The notes: generated from the letters alone by a model not told the origin. A DNA stretch of 64,000 bases from Morella rubra (GCA_003952965.2 RXIC02000410.1:186001-250000), one strand, 5' to 3'. Numbered from the stretch's first letter, positions 24,608 through 38,660 are shown. Program-made: numbers and translations.

Positions 24608-24703
24608 ACAAGGATGCAACTAACGAAGCAAAAGTAGTAGAGAGCGCGGAGAGAGAAGAGGGAGAGATGGCTTTCCTTTTCCTTCAGCTCGCAATGGTTC
24701 AAG

Positions 24704-24712
24704 TATTATATA
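24704..24712 (-). promoter_or_regulatory. TATA box of the LEA gene
   Basis: On the minus strand TATATAATA lies about 100 bp upstream of the LEA ATG, leaving a CT-rich leader of about 70 nt. Position and context fit a core promoter. Confidence 0.55.
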
Positions 24713-25507
24713 GAGGAGGAGAAAAGGAAAAGGGTAAAAAGCTTGTGTGTGTGGATCAATCGTTAACCGCCTAACAGCCTTCCTTCCTCGGTTCGCACCT
24801 ACCCCCGTACCACGTAGTAGTACCGTACCGGCCCCTGGTTTCTATAATGGGGTTCCCGTTACGTTTTACGGAATATCTTGTGCTTTACTTTGAGATTCCG
24901 TCTGTCGGGAGAGCATCCACTGCCAATCAACCACGGAAACCTCTGTCGTTTTATGCCTGTTAGACCCGTAATATTTCGTGCGATTAATTTTGATTGCTCT
25001 CAAGTATGAACCAATATGACATGCCTAAAAGATTAAAAATAAATTAATTTATGAACCATCACCTATTTATTGGTTGCATATTTCATGCATTCTTTTTTTT
25101 TAGGTGCATATATATTTCATGCATTCCATGGATGAAAATAATAGAAAAGGGGTATTTAAAAATTATTGTTCAAGTTTTTATTTGATTTTAAAAAACTGCT
25201 TAAATTTTTAAAATTGATAAATTATTTTGTCCAGATTTCTATTGGAATTAATAACTTAGGATGCCAAGTGTTAATATATAGTCATGGATATGGAGATTAC
25301 TATAATATTTATCCTAAAAGTTATATTACCCCAATATAACCTCATCCTTTGAATTTATATATGAGCTACATTCCTATTATTTAATTTATATAATTGATGA
25401 AGCTTTTATCTAAAATAGCATCATTAAATTCCAATTGGTGAGTTTTTGATCGATTATGGTCGGGGTTCCATAGTTGTTGGCACTCATGAATATCAATACC
25501 AATTATT

Positions 25508-25684
25508 TCTTAATATGCAAGTAAAAAAGAGAGAGCGCTGATGGATATGGTTAACTCAAATTCTTTTATTTAATAATATTTTTTGTCAGTTATAATTATT
25601 TATGAAGCAGGGGAGGCTAAAAATATAACAATTCAATTCTTTAACAATATGCAAGTAAATAAGAGAACTACTACTTAATTTGTT
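25508..25684. repeat. Local tandem duplication that hosts the CACTA insertion
   Basis: The unit AATATGCAAGTAAAAAAGAGAG...GATGGATATGGTTAACTCAAATTC (about 25518-25575) recurs as AATATGCAAGTAAATAAGAGAA at about 25649. Its second half resumes after the CACTA element as GATGGATAAGCTCAACTCAAATT at about 29141. The CACTA element therefore split the second copy. Confidence 0.5.
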
Positions 25685-26229
25685 CACTACAAAAAAACCG
25701 ACCTATAGCAGCGGTCAGAAACCGCTGCTATAGGTCAAAAAACCGCTGTTATAACCTATAGCAGCGGTTTTTTAGCGGCGATTGAGACCCGTCGGTGTAG
25801 GTCTATCGCAGCGGTTCGTGTGACCGCTGGTGAAGACCTTGGGTCTATAGCGGCGGTCACTTAGACCGCCGCTATATACCCAAGCGCAATTGCGCTGTTT
25901 TGGCACTAAATGTCTATAGCGGCGGTCAGGTACCACCTATAGCAGCGGTCGGTGACCGCTGCTATAGTTTTGCAGCTTTTTTTTTTTTTTTTTTTTAGCA
26001 TTTCCAAATCACCACTAATTTTTTCCTATATTTTTCTATACATGCTTTTTTAATCGGTAATACAAATTTATTTCTGAATCATAATTCATTGGATGTAAAA
26101 ATTTAAAGACCAAAGGATAATAAAACAAAATATACTTCATTATTATTGATTAATAATATTTTACAACAAACACAAGAAACTTTACAAATTAAGAATAGAC
26201 TGTAATAAAATGTAATTACAAGCTTTAAA

Positions 26230-26380
26230 AGAATCTCTATTGGACATGTTCTTAAAACCTTGTTTTCTCAATCTCGCTAGCTTCGCGCTTCTTATGATCC
26301 TTGGTTTCATTGATCTTGCTCTGCAACCAACTTGTGCAGCTTCTCTTCATGACTTTCCATCTCACAGTGTTGCTTCACTC
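26230..26380 (-). other. Possible second captured segment next to the CDC48 fragment
   Basis: Beyond the CDC48 breakpoint the minus strand contains charged, helix-like reading (EMESHEEKLHKLVAEQDQ in one frame, INETKDHKKREASEIEKTRF in another). I do not recognise the source. It may be a second host fragment or chance. Confidence 0.2.
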
Positions 26381-27636
<1,256 letters not shown>

Positions 27637-29134
27637 TTACCTGCAAAATCAATGAAACCCAACTGAAATCAAAAGAGATATGTCAAAAAAAAAACCTTAA
27701 ACAGGGAAATTGCGAAAAAAAAGATAATGCCAAAGAGAGGGGGAGAGAGAGAGAGAGAGGCCGGAGGGTGGCCTGGTGGGTGGTGAGTGACGGCAAGGAG
27801 AGGGGAGCTCGGGGGACCAGGGGGTGAGGGCTGTGCCGGGGGGGGGGGGGTTTGAATTTCGCTTTTTAGGGCGCGCGGGGAGGGGGAATTTTGGCTTTTT
27901 AGGGCGCGGAGGGAGCTTTTAAGAAAGGGGAAGGGGGAGGGGGAGGGGGGAACGGCAGCGTTTTAGGTAATTAATAACTTTTAGGTAATTAGTCTTATAT
28001 TACAATTACCATAATAACTATGAACAGATATTAAGTTATGTACTTTAATTGCATAAGCTAATTAATCTCACAATATATTTTTGTTTGAAATTAAATAATA
28101 TGTCATAATTAAATCATGCATGTTCCAAAAAAACCCAAAAGCTAAAATAACTAAAATCTCATCCCTAATGGGGTTTTACCTTGTATAAATAGACTGCCAA
28201 AAACTGGCCCAAATCGGGTTCAGAAATAATTCGTAAACGGTAAAGGAAAGAAAATCATAACTAAAAATAGGTTTTTGAGAGGGAAAACAGCGGATTTAGG
28301 GCTCAAAACGAGGCGCACCAAAGCATGGCTAGGTGACCATGACGTGCGCGCCGAAAAGAGCTTTCGAATTGGGGTCATGGGCACGAATCGGATACTTGTA
28401 GCCAAAGTTATAACCAAAAAATCGACACGTGCACGAAAACTACCCAATTAGGTTAGATTACAATTTCTTGCCATCCTTGCACTGATCTACCCGCTCAAGG
28501 TAATTCAGCGCCATCAATGTATAATCTGACAGCTCAGCGTCGTCCGACTCGGCTCCCCCTGCATCCTGCATTTAAACAGGTCTACCTATTTTATTAAGTA
28601 GGTCTAATTTTTTTTTTAAACACATGATAAAATAAAATTATGTATTAAAAGGAATAAAATAGTCTATAAAAATAATTATTAACATTATAAATAACATATA
28701 ATTTTGGATTTTTTAAATTTTTTTCCAACTATACCTATAGCAGCGGTTTTTTTCAAAACCGCTACTAAAGGTACAAGATACAGGGGCGGTCAGTATGACG
28801 CCCTGTAGGTATACAATCTCTAGCGGCGGTCTCTGACCGCCGCTATAGATTGGCATTATAGCCGCGGTTTTGACAAAACCGCCGCGCTACATGAGGTATA
28901 TAGCGGCGGTCAGGGACCGCTTCTGACCGCCGCTACAGTGACCGCCGCTATAGACGCCTATAGCGCGGTTACAGACCGCCGCTACAGTGACCGCGGCTAT
29001 AGGAATCTATAGACCGCGCTATAAAGACCGCCGCTATATGGGTGTTTTTTTGTTGCGTTTAAAGTAAAAACGTCGGGATAGGAGTCTATAGCGGCGTTTT
29101 TAGAGACCGCCAATAGACCTATTTTTTTGTAGTG

Positions 29135-29468
29135 GTTGTTGATGGATAAGCTCAACTCAAATTTGTTTATTCAAGAATTTTTTTTTCTTTATTGCTATTT
29201 TTTAGATAACGAGAATGAATCAGTTGCACTTGCACATGTATTAAACTTGAATATACCTAATCTAATTAAGTCGCACGTATAAACTTAAGATTATAATAAA
29301 TATTATGGAGCTAGCACGGCGGCTGAACACTACAACAAACACCATGGAACTAGTACAACGACTCACAATTCATAGTTCTCCACTTTAATTCCTAGTTTAA
29401 TCCCAGCGCAGGAGACTCCAACATGGATTGTAAGCCTAAACTATACAGTGGTCAGGAATATCTCCTCA
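29135..29468. other. Right flank of the CACTA element
   Basis: AT-rich intergenic DNA with no gene. Its first 45 bp are the displaced half of the tandem repeat interrupted by the CACTA insertion. Confidence 0.4.
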
Positions 29469-30049
29469 GAGCATTCTTAGCGGTTTCTTCAAATTTAGCT
29501 CTCTACTTTAACCGAAAAGTATATTTCTCTATTTTAACTATCAACTTTTTAAAAACACTCCTAGCAGCTTCTCTATTTTAACTATTTATTTTTTACTATT
29601 ATATTTAAATATTATTTTTTAAAGATTTTTTTATTCTTTCTCTAACATTTATATTTTTAAATATTTGTTTTTAAAGGTATGAGAGGAAGAAAAGAAAAGA
29701 AAAAGAAAAGATAAAATAAAAGAGAGGGAGAACATGAGATCTGGAGGAAGAAAAGAAAAAAGAAAAAAAAAAGAAAAAGAAAAAAAGAAAAGAAAGGGAA
29801 GGAAAGCATGAGAGAAGAAAAGAAAAAAAAGAAAAAAAAGGGAGAATGTGAGAGAAGAAAAGAAAAAAAGAAAAGATAGATATTAATATTTTAAGATAGT
29901 GAAGTGAATAATAATTTTCTCAAAATAGAGAACCACTGTTCATATATTAAATTTTTATAATAGATAAACTGCTACAAATATTTTTTTATTAAATTAATTC
30001 TCTATTCTAATTAAAATGTTAGAATAGAGAACCTGTTATGAATATTCTC
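29469..30049. mobile_element. Possible MITE with TTCTCTATTTTAAC-type ends
   Basis: The left end (GAGCATTCTTAGCGG, then CTCTCTACTTTAAC) and the reverse complement of the right end (GAGAATATTCATAAC, then TTCTCTATTCTAAC) are imperfectly alike. The motif CTTCTCTATTTTAAC repeats internally at about 29570. A purine-only tract lies at 29690-29880. No target duplication was established. Confidence 0.35.
29690..29880. repeat. Purine-rich GAAAA low-complexity tract
   Basis: About 190 bp nearly free of pyrimidines on the plus strand, built of GAAAA and GGGAGAA-like units with two near-repeats of a GAGAGAAGAAAAGAAAAAAA segment (about 29810 and 29850). Confidence 0.7.
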
Positions 30050-33000
30050 AATCATTGAGACAACCCTGGTAGGTTTACGTCGCATTTTTACGAAGTAGGG
30101 GAGGCACAACCGGATGTTTATTCGACAAATCGAAGATGTAATTAAAGTATTAAGTTTCCAATTAGTTTAGGATAATTGGAGTAACGGGTTGACACGTGGA
30201 AAGTCAATAACGGCGTTACTTTTGCTATTTACGCGTTCGGGACACGAATGGAATGTATACCATGACCAATTACTCTGCAAAATGATGGGAGACAGACGAA
30301 ATAACCATTATGTCCCTTGACGTATGATTTCACGTGCCATGGCCCATACACATTGGCCTGGCTTTTCTTAATTAATTCAGAAGTTTTAAAATATAATTAA
30401 TGAAAATTAGAAATTTGGCACTTACCATTGGCTGGTCTATAACCTAATAAGCTTGGCCTTTTAGATGGATAAAAAAAATAAACATCTTTTCATAAATTCT
30501 AAGATTATTTTACAAATTTTAAAACATTTTTCACGGACCCATCCAAACAAAGGCGAAGATTTTTTTGGGTATCAGAAAAGTTTCTCGCCTTCAGTAGGTA
30601 TTCCTGGTGGGGGGAAATTGGATCCATATGATAAATATAGGTCAGTACCAGCGCTTAAAAAGATTAAAAATATACAATAAACAAAATATGGAAAAAAAGA
30701 GCAGCAAATAGGTAGGTGTTGAAAGTGAAAACCTCGTAATCAAAGGCCTTCAGTACGAACTCTGAGTCTGTTTAGATTTTTCGCTGACATTCTGATTTTT
30801 TTTTTGTTTTTTATACTGACGGTATTATTTTTGAATATTAATAAATTATCTTTACAACCCCCCCACCCAAAAAAAAAAACCTCATCCCGTCGGGCCGGCC
30901 TAATTGGTCGTTTAAAGCCTTAAATGGTTTGTCGCTTCAGCTAACTACAAATGGGCATTACCCATTTAGGTAGCCTGTATACTATACGAGACAATACGTG
31001 ATTTGTTGGAACCGCGCGCACAGTGCATCCGTTGGCGCTTCTTATCCAGTGGTTAGCGTCTTCTTCAACCTTTAAAAATAGCTAGATTGCCGTACTTGTG
31101 CCCAGAATTAATTAATTAAGAACACAACTAAGATGGACTAGGTAACTCCAGACTAGTCTATTGAAAGAATATGATATCCTTTGGATCGATCCTCTTTGAC
31201 TTCGGATATATATTGATGATATCGAAATTGAATCAATCCAGTCCAAGTCAATTTGAGCTGGACAATATGATCATACGAAAAGCCTAACGATGATGATAGA
31301 CCCATATCGCACCAAGTTCAAAAGAAAGGAAATCCACTACACGTATCGTAAACAGTTATAAGCCAAACTTTTAACGTGTAGCATTCTCATGATCTCGATG
31401 TTCCCCACAACAAAAGCTTAAATTGCCCACTATGGAGACGTGTAGAAAGAACACACCTCGTGACACGATGCAACGAGGGATCAAAGTCCCTTGGAAGAGG
31501 GAAATGCAAGAACTTAGAAAAAGACTATAAAAACAAAATATCATGAAAAATAAAGGTAAGTAATTCTGGAGAAATTGAATAGAGAGATTAATATACTAAA
31601 GCACTGATTTAGCATCAGATGTGCCTTATCCTGGTGTTCGGGATTTTTTTGTTATTTTACAAAAAGAATTACGTGAAGATTGATACCCATTTACTTTGAG
31701 GTGTTTCCTATAAATCAATTGATTTGTCATATATCCACCAATCGTCTGTATTCACATACATTTTTTGGAAAAAATACTTGGACAAGACTGTATTATTTAT
31801 GTATGAAAAACGACCTTGTAGAGTTTTTCCAATCGAGAGCCACGTTTAAGTCGGGCGCCGGGCAAATCCGACTGAATTAATATAGAAAGAAATGTGGCTG
31901 ATCACTAGCTTTGACATGCTAAACTTTTAAGCACTAATTCTTTGAATCATGCAACAGTGCTGATCTAGCTAGCTCCCCACTACATGGGAAAAAAAGGAAA
32001 TTTCAATTACTTAAGCAGGCAAGGGCAAGGGTGGGGGTCAAGTTTGAATCTTTCAATATTATTGTATTCGTACAAGGAAGCCAAAATCAACATGATGATG
32101 CATGATAAGTCGGTTTTGACCAAACTCGAAATAATTATGATCCGAAAACCCGTAATGACGTACGTGGCCGGTATATAGGTTATTATAAATGGCCGCCATT
32201 GTATCGTTTGGCGGTGCCCCTTTTTGTAGGTTTCTGATGAGCCATGACCAATATGCATGGGTCAAGCTGGTTCACGCAATTAGAAATAGCCTCTTGTTAC
32301 ATCAGTTGACATTTTAGCTAGCTACCACCTAATTAAAGGAGCTTAGAAAAATAACCTTATAAAAAACTGCCACCTAAACGATTTTTCGTTTCCTTATTAT
32401 GTCATTCAGAGGTGTCCTACTAAATACACAACTTGTGTCATACTTAATTTAAGGTGGTTCGGCTGCATTAGCTAGCCCTGATGAGTAAGCTCTTTTTCAA
32501 GGTCAAGCCTAGCTACTTAACGCGATTGAAAAGTCTCCGATAGTGGCAATCGACCTGAATGAATCTCGCTTGGCCTCTTCCTTCAACTCCATGACGTTTG
32601 AAACTCACAGGATAAAGCTGCGGCATATGAGGATGATAGCCTCTCGTGTCCCATCAGCATCCAAGCATACCATTCACATCAATAATCGAAAGAATATCGC
32701 AGTTCAAACCTACTAATTTCAGTATCTCATATTATAAGACTCCACTCCACACAAAAGATTTCAACATCCTTTATCTCAGGCAGTCGCTACGTTCTGTCTA
32801 TAGTTGTGCGCCTCTCATTGAAGACTATATTCTTTCAAGGCATCTAAACTTTACCAAGATAATTGAAGATAAAGAGGAAAACCCTATTAATTTTCATTGC
32901 CGGATTCCACAGCCAATAGTTTTCGGCTGGCCTTAGCTAGTGCTCATATGAGACCTCTCCGATAGGCCAGACGGCTTTCATGAGGATCAGTCTGTACGCA

Positions 33001-34882
33001 CGTCCAATAAAAGCCCCACGCTTTCTCCACTCCACCAGGACTCTGTCAGTACCATGCATGGTACAAATATTATTTCTAGTCGTCTTTGTTTACGTTAGAG
33101 AACAGCAACCAATCCGATCGATCGATTTGAGTACTCTAGGTTGCTATCTATTCGGGTTGTTTGGAAACTAGGGGCTCAGTAGTACTCGAACATCGCATTA
33201 GCCAAGCAATGAATTAAGTTGTTTAATTCTAATTTTGACATTACATTTTCCCTCACATTTAAACTTGGGCGAGGGGCATGCATGGCGGAGTTCTTATTCC
33301 ATATATATATTTAGGCTCTATTTTGGACCTCCTCGTGATGTCAGAAGTCGACAGTCGTTATATTTTCATTATATTGAATAATAATATCAAACACAAAGCT
33401 TTTTTGAATTACCCAAGCCAAGAAGCATGAACCGTGATTATTGTGAAAATCATTAATTTGATCTTAATTAGTTTATTTCAATGATGTTACAATTACCTTT
33501 GGTTTTAGCTCAGCTGGTTTTCGGGTTTCCAATTTAGAATTAAGTTAAAATGTCAACATTTAATTATAATGATAAATATTTTTCGAAATTGGAGAATTTC
33601 TTAGTAAATAAAAGCCAAATTTAATTTTAATTAGTGATAAACTTTCGTAAGTGACTTCGATGCTACTAAATATATATATACACCCATTTTGAACCCCTCA
33701 AGAAATGTGTCTTAGTGAGGTTTCCAAGTTTCTCTAGGTGGCAATCTGATGCTGGCCGGCCGGGCCATTCTTCTTGGGGAGGCATATCCACCGACCTGTT
33801 GCATGCAATATGCCTAATTAATTAGTCGTTCAAGCAACAAGAAGAAGAAAACAAAAACAGAACCAAAGGTTGAACGCCCTTCTGGATTACCGAACTGGGC
33901 AAGCAAAGTCATGGACATAAGAATCAGTACCCCGCCAAGAAAAAGCAGAAGAAAGGAAAAATATATACATTAAAAAATGGAGCATGCGATCTTTTCTTTT
34001 ATTTATTTTTTTCCCTAATGTTTCTTCCTTTATCAACTTTTATTAATTATTGTCACATTCACGAATCATGATCTTCATTATATATACTGATTGTAGCACA
34101 GTGGTCACTATTATTTATTAAATTATTGGCATTATATGATACTATAACTGGAACCTCAACAAAATAACATGGAGGCCATATTAATCATGATGGTCTTTGT
34201 TCCTAATTTGACAAAAAGGCAAAGGAAAATTGGGTACTCATGATTATCGGATATCATGATCTTTTATAATTTTTTGTCTGAATTGTATGGTACAATTTAG
34301 AGAGATAGATATAACAGGTAGACTCTATTGTAAGGTTTGTGCTGCACGAAACTTTACATGAACAACATTAAATGGTGTAACATTCATATTTTGTGTTTGT
34401 GTCTCTCCGAATTACATGAGATAGAAAATTGTAGAAGATCATCATCCTATAATTACCGAATATCAAGTCAAGTGATCACTTGTTTGAAAGGTGTTGATGG
34501 ACAATACGAGTATATTATATGTATATGTGTGTGTGTGGGTGGTATCGTACACGTCTTGTTCAAGAAAATAAATTCCATTTCAAGTGTAAGGTAAGGTATC
34601 CAACACACAAAAGTTTCGTTTATTTTTTTCGATCCTTTTCGAATTAGGTCATGCTGTGACTCTTTTTTCATAATTGAATCTTAACTAACTATATATAAAC
34701 AACTGCTTGACATTTCAACGGTTTTGAGCGGTTGATTTAATTCTACATTTTTCGTAAATGATTTCAGCATTGAAATTGAAATTGATGTTTCAGTTTCAGT
34801 ATAACTTTGAGGGAAAGACAAAAAAAAGAGAAGGGCGTATGTGGAAGAAGATAATATATAATATGATAGTTGACACTGTTTA

Positions 34883-34885
<3 letters not shown>
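30050..34885. other. Long intergenic stretch without a recognised gene
   Basis: No frame here has family features; the longest (32646-32936, 96 codons) is unrecognised. The sequence is AT-rich with normal dispersed motifs. I see no RNA gene, but a tRNA or small-RNA scan could not be run. Confidence 0.4.
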
Positions 34886-34928
<43 letters not shown>

Positions 34929-34939
34929 ATATATATAAT
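34886..34939. repeat. (TA)n microsatellite
   Basis: About 27 TA units with one interruption (ATTAT near 34918). Confidence 0.9.
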
Positions 34940-36335
34940 ACTTGAGTCTTTCTGGTTCCTTGTTGTAAATTTGTCAGTCTTATCTACAAAAACATTTGGA
35001 ATTGACCCGTGCTTTGTTCTACTTTGAAAAAGTAATTTGTATTTCCTTAACATGATGCTAATATTTCCATGCGAGATGTTTTGTTTTTAGATCGATCCCA
35101 TAATCCTTCTGATCACTGATATCTGTTTTTTCAGTTTGGGCTGAGCCGAGTCTAGCTCAGGCCCAAATCTCAAGGTTAAGGTGGCCTGTACTAGGATCGC
35201 GACAATAATAGGTCCAGTTCATATGAATCGGATCGGATCGAGTTGATGGAGATTTGCCCAAAAAAAAAAAAACAAAAACCCAAGGCTCTTAAAGTTCTGA
35301 GCATCTTAATCTTGAATCTAAACCAATAAAGTCCAGTCAAAATCAAAGAAAGCATGGCTAGTTTGCTTTCATCCTCGACAAAGCCTATGATCTAGGTGAT
35401 GTTCGTTTTCATGAAATCTTTAAGATTCTGATGAAATTGTGAATATTTAGGTGATGTTAAAGTTGTATTGGTGTGCGTGCAGAAGTTGTTAAAAGGGATT
35501 GATGTGTGTAAAAAAGATAATAAAGTGTTGTATTAAAATACGTGTATGTTGTGATGTTTGGATTGTAAAAATAAAAGTAGGATACAAATCTTATAAAAAA
35601 GCTCAACACGAACATGTCTAATTTTTCCTTTTCTGCTTCTCCACAAGATATTCTCCGCAAGAGATAGAAGTGTATTGGAAGGTTTATTTAAGAAAACATC
35701 GTGACCTTCAATCAATATCGAATCTACTGTGGTTTAGAAAAAAAATATCGAATCTACTGAAAAAATTACAAAAACCTTTCTTCAATTATTCTATAAAAAT
35801 TAATGTCATGATAATAAAGAGGGGGCTTCCAATAGCCGAGCCCTAGCATAGGACCTTAGGTTCAACCCTCGTACAATAGCCGGTCATAAATTAGAAAGCA
35901 GGCAACTTGGTGATGAATTCTAATTGGTCTAAAACTTTGACCGCCTACTTTGACAAAAAGAAGGGGTTGTTGGTAGTGTTATGCCCCTACCCATATAAAT
36001 TCGATCAAATTCTCCTGACAGTGACCTTAAAATTTTTCAAGATTCAAACTCATAATTTGAACTCGAAAAGCGATATTTTAAATGTGAAGCCTCGTAAACG
36101 ATAATGAAACTTATCAAGATTCGACGCTACAACCTTAAACTTGTAAGGCAATATTTCATACTTGTCGCAACCTACAGACCGCTTTCTTTGTTTTTTGTTT
36201 TTTTTTTTGAGGTAATTTGTTTTCTTTCTGCCTAAACTACGGACCCGGGGGAGAGCATATTTCAACATAATGCGCTATTGCGCTTGTCCGATTGCCGTTC
36301 AGAGCTCTAATGCAGTACGTGGACTTTGTTCACCC

Positions 36336-36366
<31 letters not shown>

Positions 36367-36780
36367 ATCCCAGGATGTTGACATTTGGCCGGTTGAAAAG
36401 AGCGCATTGAGTTGACGTCCTTCACCAAGACCCAAGCAACTCATTGTCAAGGGCCCAAGGCATGCGATGAGTACAGAATCTTATTCTGTAGATAAAATGG
36501 GATACTTTAGTCAGACGTTCTGTTTCTTGTGCACAGAAAAATCTGTCTTCAAAGTTCCATTTTCTTCTACAATATTTCAATCTCTCTCTTTTTTTTTTTT
36601 TTTGAATACATTTCGATCCCTTTCCTTATTGACTTGTCTAAATTAATTTGGAAACCTGAAGAGTTTATATATTATATGATCCTAATTATGTCGTGTCTTA
36701 CAAGTACAATTGTTAAACCTTGAATATAGGATGCTCAATTTGTCTTCTACTTACTACATGGGAATCCACAAATGTTTTGA
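34940..36780. other. Intergenic, no gene seen
   Basis: AT-rich, with a T-run of about 20 near 36338-36358. The frames at 35457-35715 and 35907-36268 overlap on opposite strands and show no domain. Confidence 0.4.
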
Positions 36781-36972
36781 TTAACTAGAAATTATAAATA
36801 GGTATATATTCCTCCTAAAACAATATTCTTCACAATATAACTGTAAAAATGGGAGTTCAAATTGATGGATAAGGTCAGTGCATTTTTCTTTACAATCTTT
36901 GAAAGCTCCATCTATTAAGGCCAGCCAAAAAAGAAAAAGGGCCACATAATCTATATATCTACGGTTTACCAT
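36781..36972 (-). CDS. Candidate small secreted peptide with paired CX3C motifs
   Basis: A minus-strand ATG at 36972 opens 63 codons ending at a stop near 36781. Residues 6-24 (YIDYVALFLFWLALIDGAF) are strongly hydrophobic and look like a signal peptide. The mature part has C-x3-C, fifteen residues, then C-x3-C (DCKEKC ... YCEEYC), the spacing of helical-hairpin cysteine peptides such as alpha-hairpinins and related plant small secreted proteins. It lies 320 bp from, and divergent to, the aspartic protease gene. I know no exact relative; a chance frame is quite possible, and the last residues (YLFIISS) could be intron read-through. Confidence 0.3.
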   Translation of the reverse strand: MVNRRYIDYVALFLFWLALIDGAFKDCKEKCTDLIHQFELPFLQLYCEEYCFRRNIYLFIISS

Positions 36973-37155
36973 CAACAAAATGGCTGTTTTTTTAGGTTTT
37001 TATTGCATCCGCTATTATCTGTGTGGTATATTAATTAGTAGGATCAATATAAGAGGTAGGGGACTCTGTAAACGAAAATTTCTAATCTTAGTAGGTCATT
37101 TGACGCCATGCATCATAGGATAGACATCAAACACTAATATCTCCGAATTTACTGT

Positions 37156-37165
37156 TATATATATT
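37156..37165 (+). promoter_or_regulatory. Possible TATA box of the aspartic protease gene
   Basis: TATATATATT lies about 130 bp upstream of the protease ATG. AT-rich context makes this uncertain. Confidence 0.35.
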
Positions 37166-37291
37166 ATGTCCTTCCTATTCTGACTATGTTGTCAGATAAC
37201 TCTCCAAGCCTGACAGAGAGTCTGGTTTAATATTTAGTACCCTTAGATCCGGGAACCAGCTGAAAATTAATTACGTGAAGCCGGCGGCATC

Positions 37292-38584
37292 ATGTTTCAT
37301 TCACGCTTCCTTGTTGCTTCAATTCTCTGTATTTATTTTGTAGGAGTACTTTTGCATACAGTAGCTAGCAATGGCGGGTTTACTGTTGATCTGATACGAC
37401 GAGACTCTCCCAATTCTCCCTTCCTGAATCCTAATAATCTTCAAAGTCTTCGAGAGAGCTTAAATGAAGTTTCTCCGCGTTCGGAAGAAAAGAAAAATCC
37501 AAATGCCGCCATAGCAAAGGCGATGGGATACAGAGGTGAGCATATCATCAAGATCTCCCTCGGAACACCGCCGGTGGACATCTATGGCATTCTCGATACA
37601 GGTAGCGACCTTGTGTGGACACAGTGTGTGCCCTGTGTTGGCTGCTACCCGCAGATTAATCCCTTGTTCGATCCTAAAAAGTCCTCGACATATCTTAATG
37701 TTTCTTGTCACTCGCAACAATGTCAACTACTAGATGGTGGCTCTTGTAATCCTCAGAATATTTGCCATTATGGTTACGGGTACGAGGACAGGTCCGTAAC
37801 GGAAGGTGTTTTGGCCACAGAGAGAGTCACCCTTACTTCCACCTCAGGGGTAGCATTTTCCACAGACATTGCAATTGGCTGCGGCCACAACGATACCGGG
37901 GTTTTCAATGACCATGAGATGGGAATGATTGGTTTAGGAGGAGGGCCTTTGTCGTTTGCTTCTCAGATTGGTTCCGCCTTTGGTAGCAGGAGGTTCTCCC
38001 ATTGCTTGGTGCCTTTTGGAACTGATCCTAATATTACAAGCAAGGTAAGTTTTGGCGATGGCAGTGAAGTTAAGGGTCCAGGCGTGGTTTCTACGCCCTT
38101 GCCATCCATGGAATTCAAAACTCCCTACTATGTCACACTGGAAGGAATTAGCGTAGGAAACAAATATGTGCCCTTTAGCTCTTCGGGTAAGGTTTCCAAG
38201 GGAAACATCTTTCTCGATTCGGGAACTCCGCCAACGATGTTGCCTCAAAATTTTTACAACCGGTTGGCGGCTGAAGTCAAGAAACAGATTCCAATGAGTC
38301 CGATTGTGGGCGACCCAGATCTGGGGACACAGCTTTGCTATAAAAGTAAAACTAGAGTTCGAGGACCAATATTGACTGTTCATTTTGAGGGTGCAGACGT
38401 GCAGCTAACGCCCATACAAACCTTCATTCCACCAAAAGATGGCGTTTTCTGCTTTGCAATGGCAGGTATGGAAGATGACGTTGGAATTTATGGAAACTTT
38501 GCTCAATCAAATTTCCTGATCGGGTTTGACATGGAAACAAGGATGGTCTCCTTCAAGCCAGCTGATTGCACCAAACATGTGTAG
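37292..38584 (+). CDS. CDR1-like aspartic protease (family A1B, nepenthesin type)
   Basis: Intronless gene for 430 residues, the normal size and structure of CDR1-type apoplastic proteases. Residues 1 to about 26 are a signal peptide (VASILCIYFVGVLLHTVAS). The pro-region starts with GGFTVDLIRRDSPNSPF, typical of this group. The two catalytic motifs are DTGSDLVWTQC with Asp102 and LDSGT with Asp309. The nepenthesin-type insert after the first site is Cys-rich (CVPCVGC, SCHSQQC, SCNPQNIC). The flap region reads YGYEDRSVTEGVLATE, where relatives usually have Y-G-D in place of Y-E-D. The protein should be secreted and cleave extracellular proteins; Arabidopsis CDR1 acts in disease resistance. Substrate is unknown. 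Unlike CDR1 no neighbour suggests a tandem cluster. It appears complete. Confidence 0.93.
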   Translation: MFHSRFLVASILCIYFVGVLLHTVASNGGFTVDLIRRDSPNSPFLNPNNLQSLRESLNEVSPRSEEKKNPNAAIAKAMGYRGEHIIKISLGTPPVDIYGILDTGSDLVWTQCVPCVGCYPQINPLFDPKKSSTYLNVSCHSQQCQLLDGGSCNPQNICHYGYGYEDRSVTEGVLATERVTLTSTSGVAFSTDIAIGCGHNDTGVFNDHEMGMIGLGGGPLSFASQIGSAFGSRRFSHCLVPFGTDPNITSKVSFGDGSEVKGPGVVSTPLPSMEFKTPYYVTLEGISVGNKYVPFSSSGKVSKGNIFLDSGTPPTMLPQNFYNRLAAEVKKQIPMSPIVGDPDLGTQLCYKSKTRVRGPILTVHFEGADVQLTPIQTFIPPKDGVFCFAMAGMEDDVGIYGNFAQSNFLIGFDMETRMVSFKPADCTKHV

Positions 38585-38654
38585 ATTGTATTCTTGCTTC
38601 TTATACCTTAATTGTCTATTATGATTCCTCATGTGGAATCACAGAAGCTTAAAT

Positions 38655-38660
38655 AATAAA
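38655..38660 (+). terminator. Poly(A) signal after the aspartic protease
   Basis: AATAAA lies about 70 bp after the stop codon in an A-rich context, a suitable near-upstream polyadenylation element. Confidence 0.5.

Noticed and set aside
25700-25970. Regularly spaced CTATAGCAGCGGT repeats considered as a CRISPR-like array
   Set aside because: They occur in both orientations at both ends of a CACTA element in plant DNA, so they are subterminal transposase-binding repeats.
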